This document shows positions 56,110 through 63,900 of a DNA stretch of 64,000 bases, piece by piece. Source of the DNA: Clostridiales bacterium. Lineage in GTDB: Bacteria > Bacillota > Clostridia > Oscillospirales > Acutalibacteraceae. A program made the translations under genes and the position numbers. Location: assembly GCA_021199275.1 (NCBI GenBank), contig JAJQIJ010000013.1:54078-118077 (forward strand). The letters are read 5' to 3'. Each line of letters begins with the position of its first letter. The first letter of the stretch is position 1. The notes beneath the pieces are model-generated. The model was not told the origin of the DNA, made no database searches, and saw only the letters and a list, made by a program, of their open reading frames with translations.

Positions 56110-57495
56110 ATGAAATGTGCAATAATTCTTGCCGGCGGCAAGGGAACAAGAATGAAAAGCGAAATGCCCAAGGTTATGTGCGAAGTGCTGTTTGAGCCAA
56201 TGCTCGCCTATGTCCTGCGCGCTGTAAAAGAAGCCGGGTGCGAAGATGTGTGTGTTGTAACGGGTTACGGCAGCGAAATTGTTGAAAGCTACCTTGCCGG
56301 CAGTGTAAAAACCTGCCTGCAAAGCCCGCAGATGGGCACCGGCCACGCGGTTATGGCGGCCGGTGATTTCATAAACGAACACCTTGCAGACGACATTGTA
56401 ATTTTATGCGGCGACAACCCCATGATGAGCCCCACGGAAATTAACAATGCATATGAATACCACAAAAAGGGTGGCAATGCAATAACCCTAATAAGCGCCA
56501 TTGCAGACAGCACAGAGGGAATCGGCCATGTAAAAAGAGACGCAAGCGGGCGGCTCATTGCAATAGTTGAACACAAAGACGCGAATGACGAAGAAAAGAA
56601 AATCAGGGAATCAAACGCCGGCACTTACTGGTTTTCAGGTGAAAAGCTCAAGTGGGCGCTTTCAAAAATCAGCAACAACAACAGCCAGCATGAATATTAC
56701 CTGACTGACTGCCTTGAAATTCTGATAAAAGCCGGCGAAAACGCGGGCGCATATGTGTGTCAAAATAATGAAACGGTGCTTGCTGCAAACGACAGGCTGC
56801 AGCTGAATGCCCTTAACACAATTATGCGCAGAAACATAAATGAAAGGCTTATGCTTTCAGGCGTTGACATTCCCTGCACCGACGGCGTAATAATAGGCAA
56901 CGAAGTAAAAATAGGCGCCGGCACAAGAATTTTGCCGAACACCATAATCTTAGGGGCCACAGTTATAGGCAGCGGCTGCACAATAGGCGCGAATTCATAT
57001 ATAAAAGATTCCGTAATAGGCAGCAATGTAACTCTTGACAATGTAAAAATTACAGACAGCACGGTTGCTGACGGGGTGACATGCGGCCCGTTTGTGCACA
57101 TAAGGGCAAACAGCCGCATTGAAAAAAACGTGCATATAGGCAACTTTGTGGAAGTTAAAAATTCCACGCTCGGCGCCGGCACAAAAAGCGCCCACCTGAC
57201 CTATATAGGCGACAGCGATGTTGGGCAAAACGTAAACTTCGGCTGCGGCACCGTGACTGTGAATTACGACGGAACAAACAAACACCGCTGCAAGATAGGC
57301 AGCAATGCCTTTTTGGGCTGTAACACAAATCTTATAGCGCCTGTTGAAATAGGCAATTCGGCTTTCACGGCAGCAGGTTCCACAATTACAGATAATGTGC
57401 CTGAAAACGCACTGGGCGTGGCGCGTGCACGCCAGGTAAACAAAAAAGATTGGGTGCTTAAAAAGAAACCCTACAAATGGCAAAAGCAGCAGTAG
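56110..57495 (+). CDS. glmU: Bifunctional GlmU: GlcN-1-P acetyltransferase / GlcNAc-1-P uridyltransferase
   Basis: GlmU makes UDP-GlcNAc for peptidoglycan and wall polymers. The 461-residue product has the N-terminal nucleotidyltransferase signature L-A-G-G-K-G-T-R-M-K-S-x-M-P-K-V, M-G-T-G-H-A-V, L-C-G-D-N-P-M, and a C-terminal left-handed beta-helix of hexapeptide repeats (I-G-x-G-T, I-G-A-N-S and others from about residue 255). A-H-L-T-Y-I-G-D and N-Y-D-G-T-N-K-H-R mark the acetyltransferase active site. It ends at a strong terminator. Confidence 0.97.
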   Translation: MKCAIILAGGKGTRMKSEMPKVMCEVLFEPMLAYVLRAVKEAGCEDVCVVTGYGSEIVESYLAGSVKTCLQSPQMGTGHAVMAAGDFINEHLADDIVILCGDNPMMSPTEINNAYEYHKKGGNAITLISAIADSTEGIGHVKRDASGRLIAIVEHKDANDEEKKIRESNAGTYWFSGEKLKWALSKISNNNSQHEYYLTDCLEILIKAGENAGAYVCQNNETVLAANDRLQLNALNTIMRRNINERLMLSGVDIPCTDGVIIGNEVKIGAGTRILPNTIILGATVIGSGCTIGANSYIKDSVIGSNVTLDNVKITDSTVADGVTCGPFVHIRANSRIEKNVHIGNFVEVKNSTLGAGTKSAHLTYIGDSDVGQNVNFGCGTVTVNYDGTNKHRCKIGSNAFLGCNTNLIAPVEIGNSAFTAAGSTITDNVPENALGVARARQVNKKDWVLKKKPYKWQKQQ

Positions 57496-57513
57496 CTTTT
57501 CAACTTAAAATTA

Positions 57514-57546
57514 AAATCCCTGCCCCAAAGGCAGGGATTTTTTCAA
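57514..57546. terminator. Terminator after glmU
   Basis: AAATCCCTGCC / GGCAGGGATTT arms with a five-base loop, followed by a T run; it may also serve the opposing gene. Confidence 0.9.
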
Positions 57547-57563
57547 TAACTTATATTCAAGGC

Positions 57564-58130
57564 TTATGCCGCGTTGATTTTGCGCCTTGCAATGTCTTTT
57601 TTGAACAAAAGCTTAAAAACAGTTCTGACCAGCGGCTGAATAAAGAACAACTGGCTGAAAAAGGCAAACGGGAAGTTATAACAAATTAATTTCAGCCAAT
57701 TTGCAAGCAGGGTCAAAACATTAAAACCGCTGTAATAGGGGTAATAAAACAGCGCCGCCAAAAAGCTCATGGCAGGCACCATTAGCCCCACTGTGGCGCA
57801 AATAACCGCCGTTTCAAAAGTAACTGGGTGCGTTTTTTGCACATCAAAATTTTTACACGCCAGTTTAAAAGAGCACGGGCTGCCCATTAAGCATTCAAGT
57901 GCATATGCAAATATAAATTCAATCAAAATCAAAGCCCATATGGGCAGCATATGGCCGAACATATAAACACCGCCCTGGGCTTTAATGGCATGCAGCACAC
58001 TGTCTGCGCCGGTTGCTTCCATAAGGGCGCTGCCGTTTACAACGTAAAGGCTGTAAAACACATAGGCATGAACTGTAATAATAACTGTGATAAACGCAAA
58101 TATCATTCTTTGAAATGTATTTCTTGGCAT
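57564..58130 (-). CDS. Small four-helix membrane protein (DUF2798-like)
   Basis: The 188-residue product has about four hydrophobic segments and begins M-P-R-N-T-F-Q-R-M-I-F-A-F-I-T-V, similar to the opening of DUF2798-type membrane proteins, whose function is unknown. It ends in a basic tail (K-K-D-I-A-R-R-K). The start at 58130 has AGGGAAT five to six bases upstream. An unusual stem-loop with a T run lies in its leader, so it is probably controlled at the RNA level. The exact family is uncertain. Confidence 0.7.
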   Translation of the reverse strand: MPRNTFQRMIFAFITVIITVHAYVFYSLYVVNGSALMEATGADSVLHAIKAQGGVYMFGHMLPIWALILIEFIFAYALECLMGSPCSFKLACKNFDVQKTHPVTFETAVICATVGLMVPAMSFLAALFYYPYYSGFNVLTLLANWLKLICYNFPFAFFSQLFFIQPLVRTVFKLLFKKDIARRKINAA

Positions 58131-58141
58131 AAGATTCCCTT

Positions 58142-58236
58142 TCAGACACAAAAAAAGCACAAGCCGCCGCGCATGAAAATCTGGTGCATATTACATAGGT
58201 ACCGTAATCAGATTTACATGCAAAGCATAACTTGTG
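58142..58236 (-). promoter_or_regulatory. Structured leader RNA with terminator-like end, upstream of the membrane protein gene
   Basis: In the minus-strand transcript an outer stem CACAAG / CTTGTG (58231-58236 with 58158-58163) encloses a 13-base stem GCATGTAAATCTG / CAGATTTTCATGC (58209-58221 with 58171-58183, one mismatch). A small ATTAC / GTAAT hairpin caps it. Seven Ts (58150-58156) follow the outer stem, then the ribosome site. A nested structure ending in a T run immediately before a start codon is the layout of a transcription-terminating riboswitch or protein-bound attenuator. I do not recognise a known class. Confidence 0.6.
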
Positions 58237-58278
58237 TCGTTTATGTGTTATTTATGTGTTGTTTAATTTTCGTGTTTT

Positions 58279-58308
58279 ATTTTAACATATGCTAAAGGAA
58301 AAAGTCAA
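58279..58308 (-). promoter_or_regulatory. Promoter upstream of the structured leader
   Basis: TTGACT (58303-58308) and TAAAAT (58279-58284) on the minus strand are separated by 18 bases. The predicted leader is about 140 bases long and contains the stem-loop structure. Confidence 0.7.
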
Positions 58309-58398
58309 TAGTCATAATACACAACAATTTTTAACACAGAGTTAGGGCAAATCAGCCAATTTAAACCACAATATGCTGCTGTTTAATGGCTGATAAGC

Positions 58399-58490
58399 AT
58401 TTAATAAGGGCTTGCCCGTTATTCAACGTGGTGGCAGCAGCAACGCTGTCGCCCCAGCGGGAGATTGTACTCACCGCTGATTAAAAGGCA
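58399..58490 (+). repeat. Family A dispersed repeat, copy A6, covering the ogt stop
   Basis: The copy has TTAATAAGGGCTTGCCCGTT, ATTCAACGTGGTGGCAGC, a CCCCAGCGG block and the core hairpin at 58456-58478, ending GATTAAAA. It breaks off there, inside the last codons of ogt (stop TAA 58481-58483, minus strand). The GC hairpin half is missing. Its core hairpin is the mirror orientation of copy A5. Confidence 0.85.
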
Positions 58491-58981
58491 CCACCAGCTT
58501 TAATAAGTTCTTTTTGCACCGTGCGCTTTTCTGTTTCAAGCAGCGCCTTTTTTATTTCAAGTCCGCCGGCCCAGCCGACTAACTGCCCGTTGCTGCCTAT
58601 CACCCTGTGGCAGGGCACAATAATCATAATGGGGTTTTTGTTGCATGCCATGCCCACCGCCCGGCAGGCTTTGGGGCTGTTTACAGCTTGTGCAATTTCT
58701 TTATACGACTTTGTTGTGCCATATGGAATTTCAAGCAGAGCAGCCCACACTTTCTTTTGGAAATCTGTGCCGCATAGCTTAAAATCAACGTCAAAAGCTT
58801 TCCTTTCCCCTGCCAAAAATTCTTTTATTTGGCAATAAACGCAGTCGCTGAATTTTGAGCGCTTACCAAGCATTTGCGGCGTTATTTCTTTATGCTGCCC
58901 CCTGCACCGCAGGGCATATAAAACATTGCCGTCATATTCAATTTCAACACTGCAAAGCCCCAGCTGATATTGAGTAAGCAT
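58481..58981 (-). CDS. ogt: Methylated-DNA--protein-cysteine methyltransferase
   Basis: Ogt repairs O6-alkylguanine by transferring the alkyl group to its own cysteine. The 166-residue product has the helix-turn-helix Y-G-x-x-x-S-Y-K-E-I-A and the active-site I-V-P-C-H-R-V-I near residue 127, both complete. The C-terminal K-A-G-G-A-F and stop are encoded next to a truncated family A repeat, so the normal end may have been replaced. The gene is alone, without ada. Confidence 0.94.
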   Translation of the reverse strand: MLTQYQLGLCSVEIEYDGNVLYALRCRGQHKEITPQMLGKRSKFSDCVYCQIKEFLAGERKAFDVDFKLCGTDFQKKVWAALLEIPYGTTKSYKEIAQAVNSPKACRAVGMACNKNPIMIIVPCHRVIGSNGQLVGWAGGLEIKKALLETEKRTVQKELIKAGGAF

Positions 58982-59102
58982 TGTTTATTGCCGCCTTTTT
59001 GAAATATTGCCGCCTGTTGCGACTATTAAAAACGGTGTTCGTAAAGTTGCAAAGCTAAACACTGCCGAAGTCACGGCGCGGTGCCTTTACACAAACCGGC
59101 TG

Positions 59103-59681
59103 TTAATACAGCTGTGCAATAATGGAAACGCATTTGTCAATGCCGAATTTGCCGCTGTCCAGCGAAATGTCATATTTAGTGGCGTCTCCCCAGGTGCTGT
59201 CTGTATAAAACTGGTAATAGGATTTTCTGCGTTTGTCTTTGTCTATCAGCCGCTTTTCAGGCTTTTCATCGCTTTCACCATAAATTTCAACAATTCGCTT
59301 TGCCCGCTTTTCAGGCGACGCATGCACGAACACAGTAAGGCAATTCGCCGTGTTTTTCAAAATATGGTCTGCGCATCTGCCGACTATGACGCAAGATTCT
59401 TTTTGCGCCAATTCGGTAATAATTTCGTGCTGCACCAGCCATAAGTCGTCTCTGACAGAACGGCCGTTGTAATCGCGCCCCACAATATTGCTAAGCCAGC
59501 TTGCAGACGGCGCATGTTCGCCGTAATTTTCTATATATTCCTTTGAAAGGCCGCTTTTTTCGGCGATTTTTAAAATAAGCTCGCTGTCATAGCATGGAAT
59601 ACCCAGCTTTTTGGCAACTTCCTTGCCTATTGTCCTGCCGCCGCTGCCAAACTGGCGGCTGATTGTAATTATTCTGTTCAT
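59103..59681 (-). CDS. Cytidylate kinase-like family protein
   Basis: The 192-residue product belongs to the cytidylate-kinase-like group common in Clostridia: I-T-I-S-R-Q-F-G-S-G-G-R-T-I-G-K forms the P-loop, Y-D-S-E-L-I-L follows, V-I-V-G-R-C-A-D matches the nucleotide monophosphate site, and R-x-x-x-Y-Y-x-F-Y-T is the family lid end. The canonical cmk substrate contacts are altered, so the phosphate acceptor is uncertain. It has AAAGAGGTAATAGC before the ATG. Confidence 0.88.
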   Translation of the reverse strand: MNRIITISRQFGSGGRTIGKEVAKKLGIPCYDSELILKIAEKSGLSKEYIENYGEHAPSASWLSNIVGRDYNGRSVRDDLWLVQHEIITELAQKESCVIVGRCADHILKNTANCLTVFVHASPEKRAKRIVEIYGESDEKPEKRLIDKDKRRKSYYQFYTDSTWGDATKYDISLDSGKFGIDKCVSIIAQLY

Positions 59682-59715
59682 GCTATTACCTCTTTCTTTT
59701 CTTTTTCATTTAGCC

Positions 59716-59832
59716 CTTTCAACGCATTAAGCGGCAGCCGCTGCCACCCCCACCGGCGGGAAACTGCGCACTTATCTGATTAAAAATCGGACCCCGCCGC
59801 CTGTAGAGGCGGTGGCATTTCCCCTAAGTTAT
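59716..59832 (+). repeat. Family A dispersed repeat, copy A7, at the end of a decayed acetyltransferase gene
   Basis: The copy reads CAACGCATTAAGCGGCAGCC, CTGCCACCCCCACCGGCGGG, GATTAAAAATCGGACCCCGC, GCCTGTAGAGGC and the terminal CCCCTAAGTTAT. It abuts the GNAT remnant and is read through in that frame. Confidence 0.85.
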
Positions 59833-59971
59833 ACTCAAACGCAATATCTCCTCTGACATATTCGTAGTTAGCCAATCTAACCTCTTTAAAGCCGAAATTC
59901 GATACAATCCAATCTGTATTAAAATTAATGAAATCCTGTCGGTATCGTTCTTCAAATTGAATAATATTCAT
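59780..59971 (-). pseudogene. GNAT acetyltransferase remnant with internal deletion
   Basis: The 63-codon frame begins MNIIQFEERYRQDFINFNTD, like the start of GNAT proteins that accompany MarR regulators, and after about 25 residues jumps to F-G-F-K-E-V-R-L-A-N-Y-E-Y-V-R-G-D-I-A-F-E-Y-N-L, which looks like a GNAT C-terminal end. The central 100 or so residues, with the acetyl-CoA loop, are missing. The last codons are read from repeat A7. It starts five bases after the marR stop with an AGGAT site, so it was probably marR's operon partner. A functional short peptide is unlikely. Confidence 0.6.
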
Positions 59972-59976
59972 ATGTT

Positions 59977-60411
59977 CTAATCCTTTTTAAAAATTGAAAT
60001 CACGGCATCAAGCGCACTCGCCAGCTTGCGGCATTCGCCTGGGTTTAGCCCGGCAATCCGTGCGTTTATGTGGCTGTTTGTTAATTTGATAAGCTCCTCT
60101 GTCGCTTTGTCACCCGTTTGTGTGAGCGATATTATTTCTGCTCGTTTATCATCACAAGATTTTGATTGGTGTACAAGTCCCTTTGCATTAAATCGGCGCA
60201 CAATGCGGCTTAAATAGCTTTTATCAATATTCAAAGCGCGGGCAATTTCACTTTGCATGCATTCCCCGCGGATTTTTATTTCAAAAAGCACCCGTATTTC
60301 CGCCGTAGTATAGTCTGTACCGATATAGTGCGAATTTAAAAAACCCATTTTCACCGTATAAAAGCGGTTAAACTCTCTGATTTTACTGCACAGTTCATCT
60401 TGTTCGCACAC
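59977..60411 (-). CDS. MarR-family transcriptional regulator
   Basis: MarR proteins are dimeric winged-helix repressors that usually control their own operon and respond to small molecules. The 144-residue product has the family core: T-T-A-E-I-R-V-L-F-E-I, the helix-turn-helix S-E-I-A-R-A-L-N-I-D-K-S-Y-L-S-R-I-V-R-R-F, and a wing D-D-K-R-A-E-I-I-S-L-T. I place the start at a GTG (60411) with GGAA nine bases upstream; the longer frame from TTG 60489 is the promoter itself. A pair of operator-like palindromes lies over its promoter. Its downstream partner is a GNAT remnant. Confidence 0.9.
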   Translation of the reverse strand: MCEQDELCSKIREFNRFYTVKMGFLNSHYIGTDYTTAEIRVLFEIKIRGECMQSEIARALNIDKSYLSRIVRRFNAKGLVHQSKSCDDKRAEIISLTQTGDKATEELIKLTNSHINARIAGLNPGECRKLASALDAVISIFKKD

Positions 60412-60440
60412 GTTTTTCACTTCCGATAGAGTTTGATATT

Positions 60441-60490
60441 GTTGACTTCGTCCACTTAATAGTATCGCATAATTATTGGACTTTGTCAAC
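60441..60490 (-). promoter_or_regulatory. marR promoter flanked by two operator-like palindromes
   Basis: TTGACA (60484-60489) and GATACT (60461-60466) are 17 bases apart. Two 14-base sequences, GTTGACTTCGTCCA (60441-60454) and TGGACTTTGTCAAC (60477-60490), are inverted copies with two mismatches, and each has a GAC-N3-GTC centre. One covers the -35 box and the other lies just past the -10. This is the layout of MarR autoregulation. Confidence 0.75.
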
Positions 60491-60556
60491 TATTTTTACA
60501 AAATTTTCAATTTTGCTTTCTATCCAAAAAACTATTACTGATTTTTAAAGTTATCT

Positions 60557-60685
60557 TATTCAATAAGCTCTTGAAAGTCATTAAACACTGCCGGCGGCAG
60601 CCGCTGCGCCCACCCGGCGGAAAACGGCGCCCTGAGCCGATTAAAAACTGACGCCAGAAGCTTATGGGCGGTGGCGTTTTTGCCA
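60557..60685 (+). repeat. Family A dispersed repeat, copy A8 (diverged)
   Basis: It begins TTCAATAAGCTCTTGAAAGTCATTAAAC, almost as copy A3 does, followed by a GGCGGCAGCCGCTGCGCCC block, CCGATTAAAAACTGACGCCA and a GCTTATGGGCGGTGGCG hairpin. The right terminal motif is lost. It lies upstream of marR and downstream of the giant gene. Confidence 0.7.
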
Positions 60686-60782
60686 TTGCTTTGCGCCAGA
60701 ATTTCGACTTTTTTTAACGCAGCACTATGGCAAATCACCAATTTAAGCCATACTCTGCTTGCTATCAAATAATTTGCAAATG

Positions 60783-60822
60783 AAAAAGCCGCTGTTAACA
60801 ATAAAATTAACAGCGGCTTTTT
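60783..60822. terminator. Bidirectional terminator downstream of the giant gene
   Basis: Perfect 16-base arms (AAAAAGCCGCTGTTAA / TTAACAGCGGCTTTTT) enclose an eight-base loop, with A and T runs at both ends. Confidence 0.92.
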
Positions 60823-60929
60823 ACATTAAGTTAAACGGTTTGTTTTTTATGCCCGGCAGGCCCCATTTGCATGAAGCCTGCGCTCTTTTCAGGCATTAAT
60901 TTATTTTTTTGACCCGCCTTGTGCAAGCC

Positions 60930-63900
60930 TTACGCAAGCGTTTGAAGCAGTTCGCACAGGGCTGAAATGACATCGTCTGTGTCACCCTCTGTAAGCACGC
61001 CTAAAACGCTGTTTACGACATCGGTAATAGATTCGTCTGCGTCACCGATAAGGCCTGAAATCAAAGTGCTGATTGTGTTAAAGTTATCTTTATAATTTAT
61101 GGTGTTTACCAGATAACGCAAAACTGCAATCAAAACTTCGTCAGCGTCTGCGTCAACACAAATTCTGCTGCCGTATGTCGCTGCCTGAGATGTGGTGGCA
61201 AGCACTGTGCCGTGTGACGCTAACTGATACCAGTCAATATCCATAAGCTCAAGTCCAAGCGGCTGGCCGTTAATTTCTATAATGCCAAGCACGGCATTAA
61301 GCAGCGCCACAATATTGTCTGCGCCTATAAGGCATTCCAGTGTGCCTGACAGGTCATAAATGTCAAAATGGAAGTCCACGCCAAGACCCAGGCTGTTTAT
61401 GGCTGAATCAATGTCAAGCCCTGCCGCAACAAGCAAGTCATTTACATTAACTATGGGCTTTATGCTGTCAAGCAGCGCGCTGATTGGTATAAGCAGGTTG
61501 TCAATCAGCTGCAACAGCCCGTCATTCGCAAAGAACAGTGACAGATTTGGCAGCATGTCGGCAATTGTTTGAATTGGCGCCGAAAGAATATCTTCAACCT
61601 TGTCAAGCAGCGGGTTGAGTATATCAAGCAAAATCGCGTCATATTGCTGTTCAATGTCTTTCCTGTATTCATATTGTGTTTTTATGTTGTAAAGACCCAG
61701 CGCTTCCATAAGCGGAACTATGGTAGATGTGTAACCGTCTGTTCCGGGCAGGTAAATCAGGCTGAAGAGCCCCAGCGAGCCGTCGTTTAACAGAACGTCA
61801 AGCACGCCGTAAACCGGGCGCAGCACCGCACACAGTGCGTTTAAGAAGCTTGTTCTGTCTGTAACGCCCCAAATGAGCGAATCTTTGTCAACATTTGCCC
61901 ATGAGCCCGCATTCTTTATAATTTCAGCATTATATGAATATGTTGCGCCGTAATCTGAATTAACCAGCAGCGCGGCAACATTGCCTGTTGTAAAGTCAAT
62001 GTCAGTCATTGCAAGGAGCTCTGCAAGGTTAAGCGAGTCGCTTATGTTCACCCCTTCAATAGCGCCGTAAAGGCCGACTGCTATGCTGCTTATAACGCTG
62101 TCTTTATAAAGATTGTCTGCAATCAGACTGTTAAGCGAAGTGTTTAACATGTCTGTAAGCAAGCCGGAAATCAGGCTGTCAACCATTGGGCCTATTACTG
62201 CCAGGAATTCAGAGTCAACCGTGGTTGGGTATGTGAATTCGTATTCTGAATATGTGAAACCCGTATAGTCAAAGAATGCGTTAGTCGGCTCTTGCAGCAG
62301 GAAATAGAACACTGCCCCAACAATTTGGTCTTTACCGGCTGTGCCAAGCTGGTTGAACACGCTTGTTATAATTTGAACTATAGTGGAATTGCCGGCAATT
62401 GCGCTTATTGAACAAAGCAGCTGCTTAATTGCATTTGCGTTTGACGTTATTGTCTGTGCCAAATAGCGCAGCACTGCAATAAGTGTTTCGCCCTTGTCTG
62501 CTGTAATTTGAATTGTTGTGTATTTGCCGTCTGAATTCTTAGCCGCGCTTGCAACTGTCTTTTCAGTGCCGTGGCTTGCAAGAGTTGACCACTTGAAGCT
62601 CGGCAGGCTAATGCCGTAATCTGACAGCAGCGAGTTGAGCAGCGGCAGCACAAGGTCTTGAATATTACACTTGCTTAAATTGCCTATTTCAAGGCTGAAA
62701 TCAATGTTTACACCAAGAGCTTCTGTAATAAGCGTGCCAAGGTCGCTGCCAAGGGCTGTTTCAAGTATTTTGTCTATGTCAAAGCCGGCTGTTTCAACCG
62801 CGCCGAGCAGTGATTTGGTAATGGGCGCCAGCAAATTGTCAACTGCCTGCGAAACGCCGTAATTGTCTATGAAATATGCAACGTTCGGCAAAACTGACAA
62901 AACTGTGTCAAACGGGCTTTCAAGCACGTCGTCAACAAAGCCCAACAGAGGCGTAAGTATGTCAATAATTAAATTGTCTTTTGCCTTGTTGTAATCTGAA
63001 ACGTATTCGCTGTATGTCTTGACGTCGCTGCACATGAAAGCTTCCAAAATTGGAATTATGGCGCTTTCATAGCCGTTTGAGCCGGCAATGTCTACACTGA
63101 CTGCCGCAAGGGCCTTTTCAAGCTCTGCGGTGTCTATGTCGTCTGACAAAAGGGCTATTACATTGCCCAGCAGGCCCGTTATGTCATAGCTGCCCTCTGC
63201 CAGGAATGCCGCAAGCAAATCATTTACAGGGCGGCAAAGCGCTGCCAGCGCTTTTATGAAGCCTGACTGTGAGCCGTCTGCAAAGCCCCAGCTGAGCGAA
63301 GTTACGTCTGCCCAGCTTGAAGCGCTCTTGAGCGCTTTGGCGGCTTTGGTAAACGCTGTGCCGTAGCTTGTGTCGGTAAGGTAAGCGGCAAGTTCCTTGG
63401 GGGTAACGCCAAACGAAGTGCCTTCAAGCGCGCCGTAAATCGCCGTGGCAATGGTTGTTACCATGTCATTGGTGTAAAGCAAGCCTGACACCAAGCCGCT
63501 TAATGTTGACGAGTCTGTAACACCCATGCCGCCCAGCAGGGCTATTATAGCTTCAACCAAATCGTCTGCCGTGGAAACCGCGCCCAGCGCGTCTTCAGCC
63601 GTGAGCCCGTCAGGGTAAGTAAAGCTGCCGGAAGGTGAAATATAGTCTGCAAAAGTCCAGTAAATCTGGGTTGCTTCTTGATTGAGCAGGTCAACCACAC
63701 CGGTTACAACGCTGTCTTTGTCAGAAGACGCCAGTTCATTCATAAGTTCTGTAACAACGGCCTTTATGGTGCTGTTTTCGGAAATTGCGTCTATTGAAAG
63801 CAATAGCTTTTTAATGGCGTTTGCATTTTTGATTAACGCCTGTGCAAGGTAACGCAAAACGGCAACGAATGTTTCGCCCTTGTCTGCCTTAATTTGCTGT

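Noticed and set aside
60412..60489. Extended N-terminus of the MarR protein starting at TTG 60489
   Set aside because: That TTG is part of the -35 box TTGACA; the GTG at 60411 with GGAA upstream fits the family length better.
10350..60685. A CRISPR array from the repeated GC-rich segments
   Set aside because: Copies are kilobases apart, lack regular spacing and spacers, and there are no cas genes.
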